A stretch of DNA of 44,254 nt from Planctomycetota bacterium (GTDB taxonomy: Bacteria > Planctomycetota > Phycisphaerae > Phycisphaerales > SM1A02). The stretch is from positions 1 to 44,254 of the forward strand of contig RFON01000021.1 of assembly GCA_009926625.1 (NCBI GenBank), written 5' to 3'. Below, one piece after another: positions 1-7,575 of this stretch. Positions within the stretch are counted from its first letter, which is position 1, and each line of letters starts with the position of its first letter. Under the pieces are notes generated by a model. It had not been told where the DNA came from, did not search any database, and was given only the letters and a program-made list of their open reading frames with translations. A program made the position numbers and the translations under genes.

Positions 1-63
1 GGCGAGTTCTCGAGCCTGCGAACGCGGGGCGCCAGCCCCGTGGAGCAGGCGAGAGCTGTCTGA
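1..63 (+). other. possible C-terminal end of an upstream gene
   Basis: Frame 1 is open from the window edge to a TGA at 61-63, giving about 20 residues ending in ASPVEQARAV. It would converge on the aminotransferase at 171-1088. Twenty codons prove nothing in GC-rich DNA, and there is no recognisable motif. A short GGGGC-GCCA-GCCCC hairpin lies inside it at about 25-38. The rest of 1-106 shows nothing else I can name. Confidence 0.12.
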
Positions 64-106
64 GCCCCAGCAGGTCCGTGCCGCCGCCCCTGGCGTGGGA
101 ATGTGC

Positions 107-177
107 TGCGCGGCGTTCAGCCGTTGCGCGGCGTTCAGCCGTTGCGCGGCGTTCAGCCGTTGCGCGGCGTTCAGCCG
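107..177. repeat. 18-bp tandem repeat, four copies
   Basis: The unit TGCGCGGCGTTCAGCCGT occurs head to tail at 107-124, 125-142, 143-160 and 161-177 (the last lacks its final base). The copies are identical. The TGA stop of the minus-strand aminotransferase (171-173) lies inside the copy nearest the gene, so each unit carries the same TGA on the minus strand, one per 18 bases and in the gene's own frame. The array looks like a duplication of the gene's last bases into the 3' flank, probably by slippage. Confidence 0.9.
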
Positions 178-1088
178 CGCGTTTCGTGGCGCGTCTCGAA
201 GTCGAGTGTCTCGAGGTAGTCGCAGCGCAGGTCAGCCGTCATTGCGCCAACCGTTCCCGTGCCGACGGTGTGCTGTTCCATGCCGATCACCGGCAACACG
301 CCCCAACTGGAATTGGTGAGAAAGATCTCGTCTGCGGCGAGAATGTCCTCGATGGTCAGGTCCATGGTGCGAACGGTGATCCCACGGTCCCGCGCACAGT
401 CGATGATCGCCTGACGAGTGATGCCCGGCAGCACGGGTGCGCGATCATGTCCGTCGTCGGTGCGGCATGCGGGCGTTCGCAGTTCGCCGTCCTTCACGAG
501 AAAGACATTGCTCACGCAGCCGCAGCTGAGGCGGTTCGCGGTCGTGAACACAAGTCCCTCGGAGCAGCCGACGCGCGCGGCGACCTGCAGTTCGGCGAGT
601 CGCGGCCAGTACCAGAGTGTCTTGTGACCCGCAAACGCATCGTGTGTCGGCACGCGCCAATCGCACACGCGCACCCGCACGCCCTTGGCGAAGAACTCCT
701 CGGGGTAGTCGGTGGGTGGCTGCGCGACGATCGCCACGGTGGGATCGCCGCGCTGGGCGGGGCGCGATGATCCTGGGGCGCGCAGCAACTTCAGATCGCC
801 GGCGGTGACGGTGACGCGCACGCGCGCGGCGGACAACTCGTTGTAGGCGAGGACGGAACCGACGGCTTGCGCGAGCGGGCCGATGTGGAGGGCTTCGACA
901 GCACCGAGCGACACTGCCGATGATTGCAGGCGCTCGAGGTGTTCGTCGAGCCTGAAGACGGCGCCGTGGCGGGCGGTCATGGAGGTGAAGACCCCGACCG
1001 CGTGCTGAAACCCGCTGTCGAAGAGCGACACATGCGCTTCGGCAGCGGGCATCAGACGCCCGTTCAGCCATACCTGCAGTGCCGTCAT
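171..1088 (-). CDS. class IV PLP-dependent aminotransferase (BCAT / D-amino acid / ADC lyase superfamily)
   Basis: A 305-residue fold-type IV PLP enzyme. The N-terminal VWLNG and the SLFDSGFQHAVGVF stretch (about 21-34) are family hallmarks, K156 in GHKTLWY is the expected Schiff-base lysine, and LPGITRQAI (about 220-228) is the usual later motif. The ATG at 1088 overlaps the TGA of the upstream gene (1085-1087) as ATGA, which decides the start over longer in-frame options. Odd: the segment that normally reads xxEGxxSNxF is here LSCGCVSNVF, so the glutamate that contacts the PLP ring nitrogen appears replaced by cysteine (C189). Substrate cannot be told: branched-chain aminotransferase, D-alanine aminotransferase and aminodeoxychorismate lyase are all possible. 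The gene ends inside an 18-bp tandem repeat. Confidence 0.85.
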   Translation of the reverse strand: MTALQVWLNGRLMPAAEAHVSLFDSGFQHAVGVFTSMTARHGAVFRLDEHLERLQSSAVSLGAVEALHIGPLAQAVGSVLAYNELSAARVRVTVTAGDLKLLRAPGSSRPAQRGDPTVAIVAQPPTDYPEEFFAKGVRVRVCDWRVPTHDAFAGHKTLWYWPRLAELQVAARVGCSEGLVFTTANRLSCGCVSNVFLVKDGELRTPACRTDDGHDRAPVLPGITRQAIIDCARDRGITVRTMDLTIEDILAADEIFLTNSSWGVLPVIGMEQHTVGTGTVGAMTADLRCDYLETLDFETRHETRG

Positions 1089-1597
1089 GGGCGGGGCAAT
1101 GTAGTTGCTGCGATTTCGCATGCGGACTGCCAGCGGGCACGCGCTGGCGGTCCAAGTTCGAACACGCTGACCACCGAAGCCATGCCTGAACCGCGCGGCA
1201 CTTGGACGGCGATGCCGATTGGTTCGCCGCCGCAGGGACCCGCGAGTGCCGTGTGGGTGGCGGATGTCCCCTGCCCACTTTGATCCCCGATCTCCACGAG
1301 CACCATGAGACGCGCCGTTCCGTCGGTGCTGCGCACGGATTGACGCACTCGCGCGGTGACTGTCTCGCGCAGCAGCGGATCGGTCGCGTCGACCATCGGC
1401 CCGCATGAGTCCGTCCGGAGTGTGCGCTCCATCATCTCGCGCACCTGCACCTGCACGCGCATCGCATCGCCCTGAGATGCGGTCTGCTGCTGCTGCATGA
1501 TCCACAGACCCGCCCCGAGCATCGCCATCGGCATCACGAGGACGCGCAGCCACCGCCGCCCACCAGACCATCGTGCATCCGTGACGGCACTGCGCAT
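1085..1597 (-). CDS. small membrane-anchored protein of unknown function
   Basis: I do not recognise this 170-residue protein. It has a short basic N-terminus, one hydrophobic segment at about residues 17-34 (VLVMPMAMLGAGLWI), then a QQQQ stretch and a polar domain of about 130 residues with no cysteine pair motif or catalytic signature that I can see. The topology suggests a single-pass inner-membrane protein with the C-terminal domain outside the cytoplasm. Its stop overlaps the ATG of the aminotransferase, so the two are probably cotranscribed. Its start lies only a few bases from the first possible start of the divergent ABC-F gene, so the promoters of both must overlap the coding ends. 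Confidence 0.6.
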   Translation of the reverse strand: MRSAVTDARWSGGRRWLRVLVMPMAMLGAGLWIMQQQQTASQGDAMRVQVQVREMMERTLRTDSCGPMVDATDPLLRETVTARVRQSVRSTDGTARLMVLVEIGDQSGQGTSATHTALAGPCGGEPIGIAVQVPRGSGMASVVSVFELGPPARARWQSACEIAATTLPRP

Positions 1598-1630
1598 CGG
1601 ATGCGAAGGCTAACTCGGTACGATCGAAAA

Positions 1631-3640
1631 GTGCCCATTGCCACGCTGACCAATGTCCGCTTTGGGCACGGCACGCGCCTGCTGCTCGACGATGCCACGC
1701 TCTCGATCGAGTCGGGCGAGAAGATCGGACTCGTCGGGCGAAATGGCTGCGGCAAGAGCACGCTGATGCGGATGCTCGCAGGACAACTCGCTGCCGACCG
1801 CGGAAATGTGTCGCTGCAGCGCGGCGCGCGCGCTGGGTTCCTGACGCAAGATCCGTCGATCTCGCCGACCGACACGCTCCGCGAGGCTGCCGCGCGCGCG
1901 TTCGAGCGACTCCACGAAATCCGCGCCGAACTCGAGGGGGTGTATGAACGCCTTTCCACCGCGACCGATCCGCAGGACATGGAGCGCCTGCTCGCGCGGC
2001 AGGCAGCGCTCGATGATGCGCTCGAACGCGCCGGCGGGTATGCGGTCGACCATCGGATCGATGCGGTCCTTCACGGACTGGGGTTCACCGATGCGCAGTT
2101 CGGCACGCCCGTTGCCAAACTCAGCGGCGGGCAGCGGGCGCGTGCGGGCTTGGCGCGGCTTCTTCTGGAGGAGCCCGATCTCCTGCTCCTCGACGAGCCG
2201 ACGAACCACCTCGATATCGAAGGTCGTCGATGGCTCGAGGACTTCCTCGCGGATGAGTTTCGCGGCGCGGTCGTGATCGTCAGCCATGATCGCTGGCTGC
2301 TCGACCGTGTCGTGTCGCGCATCGTCGAGATTCACGACGCGTCCATTCGCGAGTATCCGGGCAACTACGCAGACTTCACCGTGCTTCGCCGCGAACGCGC
2401 GCTCACGCAGCAACGCCTCCACGACAAGCAGCGCGACCGCATCGCGCGCGAAGAGGCGTTCATTTCCCGCTACCGCGCGGGGCAGCGCGCGCGGCAAGCG
2501 CGCGGGCGTGCCACGCGACTCGAGCGATACCAGCGCGACGAACTGGTCGAACGCCCAGTTGACTTCGATGTCATGCGGCTTCAACTGCCGCGCGCGGAGC
2601 GCGTCGGCGACATCGTTGTCTCTGCGCACGGTGTCGACAAGGCCTACGGCACGCGCGTGCTGCTGCGCGATCTTGAACTGACGCTCAAACCCGGCGACCG
2701 ACTGGGCATCGTGGGCGCAAACGGCACGGGGAAGACAACGCTGCTGCGCATCCTGCTCGGCGACGAGGCAGCCGACCACGGCACGCTGAAGCGATCGCCG
2801 CGCCTGTCCACTGGATGGTTCCGCCAGAATCAGGACCACATCGATCCCTCGCTCGAAGTCTGGCGGTTCCTGCAGTTGACCGTTCCGCCGCGCGCCAACG
2901 GCACCCGACTCACCGAACAGGAAGCGCGCGATCTCGCGGGCGCGTTCCTCTTTTCCGGCAGCGCGCAGGAGTCGCGCATCGGATCGCTCTCGGGTGGTGA
3001 ACGCGCCCGCGTCGTGCTCGCAGGACTCGTGGCGGGCGCGCACAACCTGCTCATTCTCGACGAACCGTCCAACCACCTCGACATCCCGAGCGCGGAACGG
3101 CTCGAGCAGGCGCTCTCGCTCCCCGCCGAAGAAGGTGGCTATGACGGCACGCTGATCCTGGTCAGCCATGACCGCGCCCTGCTCTCGGCCACATGCGAGC
3201 AGATCCTCAGCCTCGACGGCGAGGGTCGCTGGACGCTGTTCAACGGCAACTACGCAGCGTTCGACGAACAGCGCCGCGCGGGCACAGCCAAGACCGACTC
3301 ACCGAAGCCTGCGGCGGCGGCGATGGCGGCGACTGCACCCGCGGCACCACAGGCAACGGACCGCCCGCTCCAGGCGCAGCGGCAACAGCGCCCGCGCTCG
3401 ACGCGGCCTCGTCCCGATGCACGGAATCCACTCTCACATCTCGCGACAGCGCAGCTCGAGGAGCGCATCAACGCGCTCACCGCAGCGCTCAACGACATCG
3501 ATTCAAAGCTTGCGGACCCGCAGGTCTACAGTGACCGCGCCCGCACGAACGAAGTCCTTGACAGCCGTACGCGGGCCGAGCAGGAGAAGCAGCAACTCGA
3601 GTCGGAGTGGCTTCGACGCGTCGAAGAAGCGGGCGCTTGA
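1631..3640 (+). CDS. uup: ABC-F family ATPase, Uup-like
   Basis: A cytoplasmic duplicated ATPase of 669 residues without membrane segments, as in ABC-F translation or ribosome-associated factors. Domain 1 has Walker A GRNGCGKS (36-43), signature LSGGQ (164-168) and Walker B LLLLDEP (184-190). A basic linker rich in RARQARGRATRLERY follows. Domain 2 has Walker A GANGTGKT (about 362-369) and LSGGE (about 453), followed by LLILDEPSNHLD. The last 65 or so residues form a charged coiled-coil (LEERINALTAALNDIDSKL) like the C-terminal domain of Uup, which is why I prefer Uup to EttA. The GTG at 1631 gives MPIATLTNV, matching the family N-terminus. An ATG at 1601 would add ten residues. Neither start has a clear ribosome binding site. 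Confidence 0.85.
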   Translation: MPIATLTNVRFGHGTRLLLDDATLSIESGEKIGLVGRNGCGKSTLMRMLAGQLAADRGNVSLQRGARAGFLTQDPSISPTDTLREAAARAFERLHEIRAELEGVYERLSTATDPQDMERLLARQAALDDALERAGGYAVDHRIDAVLHGLGFTDAQFGTPVAKLSGGQRARAGLARLLLEEPDLLLLDEPTNHLDIEGRRWLEDFLADEFRGAVVIVSHDRWLLDRVVSRIVEIHDASIREYPGNYADFTVLRRERALTQQRLHDKQRDRIAREEAFISRYRAGQRARQARGRATRLERYQRDELVERPVDFDVMRLQLPRAERVGDIVVSAHGVDKAYGTRVLLRDLELTLKPGDRLGIVGANGTGKTTLLRILLGDEAADHGTLKRSPRLSTGWFRQNQDHIDPSLEVWRFLQLTVPPRANGTRLTEQEARDLAGAFLFSGSAQESRIGSLSGGERARVVLAGLVAGAHNLLILDEPSNHLDIPSAERLEQALSLPAEEGGYDGTLILVSHDRALLSATCEQILSLDGEGRWTLFNGNYAAFDEQRRAGTAKTDSPKPAAAAMAATAPAAPQATDRPLQAQRQQRPRSTRPRPDARNPLSHLATAQLEERINALTAALNDIDSKLADPQVYSDRARTNEVLDSRTRAEQEKQQLESEWLRRVEEAGA

Positions 3641-3649
3641 CGGGCCACG

Positions 3650-3672
3650 GTGCGCCGTGTTCACGGCGTCAC
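3650..3672. terminator. hairpin between convergent genes
   Basis: GTGCGCCGTG (3650-3659) can pair with CACGGCGTCAC (3662-3672) with one bulged A. It lies between the ends of the ABC-F gene and the anti-sigma-like gene, where a shared terminator would be expected. There is no T-run on either side, so an intrinsic terminator is only a suggestion. Confidence 0.3.
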
Positions 3673-3687
3673 GGAGTTCTGCAAAGC

Positions 3688-4635
3688 TCAGCGGGTGGCA
3701 GGCAGACTGGTGAAGACAACGGCCCCGCCGCCATCCACCACACGCCAGACCGTCCCGAGGTTTGCTGCCCCTGCGGGAACATTGAGCCGTGTGCCCCCAA
3801 CTGGATTGACGACTTCAAAGGCGCCGACTTGGGTGACTGCCGAGGACTCTGGATCCACCGCCTCGAGGCGAAGTGCACGGTCACGAGGAAGGTCGATCCA
3901 AGCGACGAGCACGGCGTCGAACTTCGGTGAAACCATGACTGCAACCGAGCCGCTCTCGCGCGGGCTTGCACCCACGAGTCCCCGCACCACGCAACGCTGA
4001 TCGAGGAACTCGGGCAGCCCGGCGCCGATCATGCTCGTCAACTGGGCGCTGACCGCATTCTGCAGCGCCAACTCGCCGATCCGAACGGCTTGGCGATAGG
4101 TGGAAATGTGGAACACCACGGCCACCACAATTCCGCCAATCGCAGCAAGGCAGCCTGCGCGCCACAGTTGTGCAGCGCGCTTCCAGCGGAGGTCCTCCGC
4201 GCGCCTGACCGCCAGCGTTGGGTCAACCTGACCGCCAGACACCGCATGCGCACTTGCCTCCACAACACTGTCGGGACCCTGTGTTGCCTTCGCTCCCGCT
4301 CCAGCTCGGCGCACGCCAATCGAAGCAATCGGTGCCATGTCGGCATCGCTCTGTCGGATGTCCCGACGAACCGAGGCGAGCACCTCTTGGGCAAGCGACC
4401 GATCAGGACGAACATCAGGCAGGAGCACATCCTGAGCGGCCAGCGCTGCCTGCATTTCGATCACCTCCCGCTGCACCTTCTCGGGTGACTCGCGGAACAG
4501 CCGTTCAAGCCGCAAGGAGTCGTGCGCTTCAAGCACACCAGTCACTTCCAAGTGAGCCAGTTCAACCAAGTCGGCATAGTCCGCGGACATGTCGTCCTTC
4601 GGAGTTCCGCCGGCATCGTTCGGGTGATTTGTCAT
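3688..4635 (-). CDS. membrane anti-sigma factor-like protein
   Basis: A 315-residue single-pass membrane protein. Residues 1-80 are acidic and helical (DLVELAHLEVTGVLEAHDS and following), resembling the sigma-binding N-terminus of RskA/RsiW-type anti-sigma factors, though I see no zinc HxxxCxxC motif. A transmembrane segment lies at about 159-177 (WRAGCLAAIGGIVVAVVF), and about 140 residues follow that would be extracytoplasmic, with an RskA-like pattern of beta-rich sequence (VAVMVSPKFDAVLVAWIDLP). It lies downstream of the ECF sigma gene on the same strand, the usual position of its anti-sigma partner, and this context is the main support. Lack of the zinc motif suggests the K-type group. 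The start ATG follows the TAA of a small upstream frame directly. Confidence 0.7.
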   Translation of the reverse strand: MTNHPNDAGGTPKDDMSADYADLVELAHLEVTGVLEAHDSLRLERLFRESPEKVQREVIEMQAALAAQDVLLPDVRPDRSLAQEVLASVRRDIRQSDADMAPIASIGVRRAGAGAKATQGPDSVVEASAHAVSGGQVDPTLAVRRAEDLRWKRAAQLWRAGCLAAIGGIVVAVVFHISTYRQAVRIGELALQNAVSAQLTSMIGAGLPEFLDQRCVVRGLVGASPRESGSVAVMVSPKFDAVLVAWIDLPRDRALRLEAVDPESSAVTQVGAFEVVNPVGGTRLNVPAGAANLGTVWRVVDGGGAVVFTSLPATR

Positions 4636-4890
4636 TTACTTCACTGACCTTTCGACCCTAAACATGTTTCCTTGAATTCCTTCTGACGCGGTGCAAACCG
4701 CTTCGCTGCAACACTTGCCCCGAAACGCACCCCGGCAACCGAACCGATTCCAGGCGATCCTTAACGACTCAACGACGCCAACACACGCTACCAACAGGGT
4801 TTCGTCCCACTCTACGGCGCGCCAAACGCCGCGGACGCATGGGACTCGACAATTCACCTCGGCTGAAAAATCGACAGTGGCACGAGTCAT
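4636..4890 (-). CDS. putative 84-residue ORF tiled between sigma and anti-sigma genes
   Basis: The ATG (4890-4888) overlaps the sigma factor TGA as ATGA, with GAGG about seven bases upstream, and the TAA (4638-4636) abuts the ATG of the anti-sigma gene. The product would be rich in Cys, Val and Arg, without hydrophobic segment or known motif. Against it, by my rough count third-position GC is only about 60 percent, lower than neighbouring genes appear, and base composition looks intergenic. It may equally be a 250-base leader or promoter region for the anti-sigma gene. I list it because of the perfect tiling at both ends. Confidence 0.25.
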   Translation of the reverse strand: MTRATVDFSAEVNCRVPCVRGVWRAVEWDETLLVACVGVVESLRIAWNRFGCRGAFRGKCCSEAVCTASEGIQGNMFRVERSVK

Positions 4891-5450
4891 CCAGCCGCCT
4901 CGATTCCGAACTTCTCCCGCAAACGCTGAAGTCCTCGGCTGAGCGCGCTCTTCACGGTTCCGACGGGCATGTCCCGCTGCTCAGCGACCTCTTGGAGCGA
5001 AAAACCCTTGATGTACACGAGGTCGATCACATCCCGCTGCAACTCAGGCAACTCGCCCATTCGACGCCGAACCTTGGTGAAGTGCTCCAGCAACTCGGGG
5101 TCCGCTGCGGTTGCAGAATCGGGTGGCGCAGGAATCCCCACGGACTCGTCGAGGGATCCCGACTGCGGTCGAATCATTCGGCGGCGAAGGCGATCGATCA
5201 GCATCCGACGGGAGATCAGCATCACCCAAGTGATCAACTTCGATCGACTGGGGTCATATCGATCCGCCGTGCGCCAAATCTGGACGAAAACATCCTGCAC
5301 CGCATCCTCGGCTTCGCTGGTTGACCCAAGCACTTGGCATGCGTTTCGGAACACCAGGGCGCCGAAACGCTCGTAAAGCGTGCGGAGCGACGCCTCATGA
5401 CCGGCGGCAACCCCATTCATGAGTGTCTTGTCCTCGTTCGGTTGGTCCAT
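4887..5450 (-). CDS. ECF-type RNA polymerase sigma factor
   Basis: A 187-residue sigma-70 family protein with only regions 2 and 4. Region 2 covers about residues 30-90 with the EAEDAVQDVFVQIWR motif and the helix ending LIDRLRRR. Region 4 covers about 130-180 with LPELQRDVIDLVYIKGFS and the helix-turn-helix QEVAEQRDMPVGTVKSALSR. Length and layout match extracytoplasmic-function sigma factors, closest in style to SigK/RpoE-like groups. It would direct transcription of a stress or envelope regulon and would be held by the membrane protein encoded downstream. The start ATG at 5450 gives MDQPNEDKTL. The region upstream (5451-5742) holds several GGAAC boxes that may be its own targets. Confidence 0.9.
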   Translation of the reverse strand: MDQPNEDKTLMNGVAAGHEASLRTLYERFGALVFRNACQVLGSTSEAEDAVQDVFVQIWRTADRYDPSRSKLITWVMLISRRMLIDRLRRRMIRPQSGSLDESVGIPAPPDSATAADPELLEHFTKVRRRMGELPELQRDVIDLVYIKGFSLQEVAEQRDMPVGTVKSALSRGLQRLREKFGIEAAG

Positions 5451-5742
5451 GGATTCTCCGAGCGTCCTCGCGGCCCACCAAAGTCACGACCATCACGATA
5501 CGACCCGACTGCCTGACCTCTCTACGCGGTCAGACCTGCGAGTTCCCTCCCGGAACCCCCAAGAATGCAACAGATTCGTCCAAGCGGCAAGCCCGAGTTT
5601 GCCTAGAGCCCCTGGAACGGCAAAATTATTCACTTCGGGTGGAAATTCTGGAACTCTGCACTCGCGCCCGCCTCGATCCGTGGCACAATCCCCCTGTCCG
5701 CGGCGGGAGGGAGTTGACCTGCCTTGTCATAAGGAGTGAACG
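5451..5742. promoter_or_regulatory. divergent intergenic region with GGAAC boxes
   Basis: This 292-base region separates the sigma gene (minus) from the prepilin-like gene (plus). It holds GGAAC, the core -35 element of many ECF promoters, on the plus strand at 5552-5556, 5614-5618 and 5650-5654, and on the minus strand at 5542-5546. About half an occurrence would be expected by chance on both strands. No clean matching -10 element at 16-17 bases was found for any of them. The last bases contain AAGGAG (5731-5736), a good ribosome binding site for the GTG at 5743. No RNA gene or ORF was seen here. Confidence 0.35.
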
Positions 5743-6552
5743 GTGCTCTCGAAGTTTTCCGACCCAATTCGGAGCCGAGATGTGCGACTCGCTCAATCGC
5801 ATGCACCCTGTGCGCTGTCGTCTTTCCAAGATTCGCGGCAACATTCTCGCCGGGGGTTCACCATTGTTGAACTTCTCGTCACCCTCACAATCATTGCGCT
5901 GCTGACAAGCATCATGATGCCTGGACTCCGCGCGGCGCGCGAAAGCGCCAATCGGATGATCTGCACGGGCAACCTGCGGCAGATTGGTCTGGCGGTGTAC
6001 GGATACTCCGCGCTGTACGGCGACCAGCTGCCCGCGACGATCTTCGACGACGACGGCACGGCGGCACCGCAGGAGATGATGGCGCTCAACACTGGGACCC
6101 TGACGACCCCCAACGCCGTTCCGCAGGCAGATGGCCTTGGGTGGCTCATCGCATCGGAGGTGCAACTGCTCGACAATCCGCGCATGCTGTACTGCCCTTG
6201 CCACCGTGGCGCGCATCCAGCGACGCGGTACGAGGGAATGTGGGATTCATCAGCGGCAGAACGCTTGTACTGCAATTATCACTTCATCGGGGACAGCGAC
6301 CGCGCGACCCAGTCGCAGCGGCGACTGTTCATGCTTCCGGCAGATGCAGCGATCGTGGTCGACGGGATGCGCGACCAGAGTGACATCAACCATCGTTACG
6401 GCACCAACATGCTGCGCGCCGACCTGTCGGTTCGATTCTGGCACGATCGGCAGTTCAGGCTCCGAAATGCCATCAACATGTTTGACGGCGAAACGCCCGC
6501 GTCGGAGCAGGTCTACATCGAACTGTGGAAACTCTTCGCGAAGGCTGACTGA
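5743..6552 (+). CDS. prepilin-type N-terminal cleavage/methylation protein (type II secretion pseudopilin-like)
   Basis: A 269-residue protein carrying the class III prepilin signal RRGFTIVELLV at residues 36-46. PilD-type peptidase would cut after G38 and methylate F39, and E43 is the conserved Glu5. A hydrophobic helix runs to about residue 60, followed by ARESANRMICTGNLRQIGLAVYGY, typical of the many planctomycete type II secretion-like pseudopilins. The rest is a globular domain with several cysteines. The GTG start is set by AAGGAG six bases upstream. The leader of 38 residues is longer than most prepilin leaders. A later start would be possible but would lose the ribosome binding site. 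No secretion ATPase or pilin partner lies nearby. Confidence 0.8.
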   Translation: MLSKFSDPIRSRDVRLAQSHAPCALSSFQDSRQHSRRGFTIVELLVTLTIIALLTSIMMPGLRAARESANRMICTGNLRQIGLAVYGYSALYGDQLPATIFDDDGTAAPQEMMALNTGTLTTPNAVPQADGLGWLIASEVQLLDNPRMLYCPCHRGAHPATRYEGMWDSSAAERLYCNYHFIGDSDRATQSQRRLFMLPADAAIVVDGMRDQSDINHRYGTNMLRADLSVRFWHDRQFRLRNAINMFDGETPASEQVYIELWKLFAKAD

Positions 6553-6570
6553 CGCGAAGTGCCCTGCGGA

Positions 6571-7575
6571 TCACCGCGCGGTTTCTGCGCCGCCGATGAT
6601 CAGCGAGGCAAACTGCATGCTGTGCTTGCCGGCACCGGGATCGCGCACGCTGTAATCGACGATCTTCACGCGTCCGCCGGTGAGCATGAGGTCGATGTGC
6701 CACAGTGGCAGCCGCCGAGGGAATGACGCGCCCCAACCGCGCCCTTGCGCGGCGAATGCCTCCGTGTGCCGCGGCCACAGCGATGCGACCGAGCCGCTGC
6801 CGCGCGCAACATTGAAGTCGCCAACGACGATGTCGGGGTCACCACTCATCCTGCCCCGCAGCGCGACTGACATTCGTCCGATCACATCGCGGCGTGAAAG
6901 CGCAGGGTCCGAAGGCAGGTCCACCAGCATCACCGCGAAAGGTGCGTTGCCCTCCCAAGGACCGAAGTCCACCCAACTGACTGCGATCTTTCCATCATCG
7001 ATCAGCGGAGTTGCACGCACGACGGGCACTCGGCTGACAACGCCGAACCGCCCGACGAAAATCGTGTGGCAATCGGCGCACAGAAGCGGTTTCTGTGCCT
7101 CGATCGACAGCATGGAGCCGACCTCCGAAATGAACAGCACATCAGCGCCACCCCCGCCCCACGCGGCTTGCAGGCTGCTCGAATACGCCTTCGCCCGCTC
7201 GACAGCGTCTGCACCCGGCCAGTTGGCGTTCACATGCGAGATGCGGATTGGGGTCGTGCCTGCCGTCACGACGATCGGACTCGTCAACGGTCGCCAGTCC
7301 TGCAGCAACAGCACTGCCGCCTGCAGGCAAGCGATGATCCACAGTGCGTACCTCCACTTCCGCTGCGCCGTACTTCGCACACACAGCGCGGCGAGCACGA
7401 GCGCGAGCACGGTCACCGTGAGTGCAACGACAGTCGGAATCCAGTGAAGTTGCTGGAGTGACGGCACCGTGTCGGTCAGGACGCGGCCGACTCCCCACAG
7501 GACCGAAAGCAGCACGGCCGCAACGGTGAACACCCATGCGAGGGCGCGCGCAGCCGCCGCCGCCAAGCGAATCAC
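6571..7575 (-). CDS. membrane-anchored endonuclease/exonuclease/phosphatase-fold protein
   Basis: 334 residues. The first 100 contain three hydrophobic helices (about 10-32, 46-68 and 76-92). The remainder is an EEP-fold domain: LFISEV carries the metal-binding glutamate, VVGDFNVARGS is the GDFN motif, WHIDLMLTGG is the late aspartate motif, and GKHSMQFASL replaces the usual SDHxP end motif, keeping the histidine. Such proteins are phosphodiesterases acting on nucleic acids, lipids or phosphoesters, and the substrate cannot be predicted. The start is a GTG at 7575 that overlaps the TGA of the upstream CysQ-like gene (GTGA), so the two are coupled. The active domain probably lies on the outer face of the inner membrane. 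Confidence 0.75.
   Translation of the reverse strand: MIRLAAAAARALAWVFTVAAVLLSVLWGVGRVLTDTVPSLQQLHWIPTVVALTVTVLALVLAALCVRSTAQRKWRYALWIIACLQAAVLLLQDWRPLTSPIVVTAGTTPIRISHVNANWPGADAVERAKAYSSSLQAAWGGGGADVLFISEVGSMLSIEAQKPLLCADCHTIFVGRFGVVSRVPVVRATPLIDDGKIAVSWVDFGPWEGNAPFAVMLVDLPSDPALSRRDVIGRMSVALRGRMSGDPDIVVGDFNVARGSGSVASLWPRHTEAFAAQGRGWGASFPRRLPLWHIDLMLTGGRVKIVDYSVRDPGAGKHSMQFASLIIGGAETAR

Noticed and set aside
107..177. The repeat array as a CRISPR
   Set aside because: The units are 18 bases and directly adjacent, with no spacers.
1610..3169. A 519-codon open frame on the minus strand
   Set aside because: It lies antisense to the ABC-F gene, whose motifs are unmistakable. Long antisense frames are common in GC-rich DNA and this one has no family motif.
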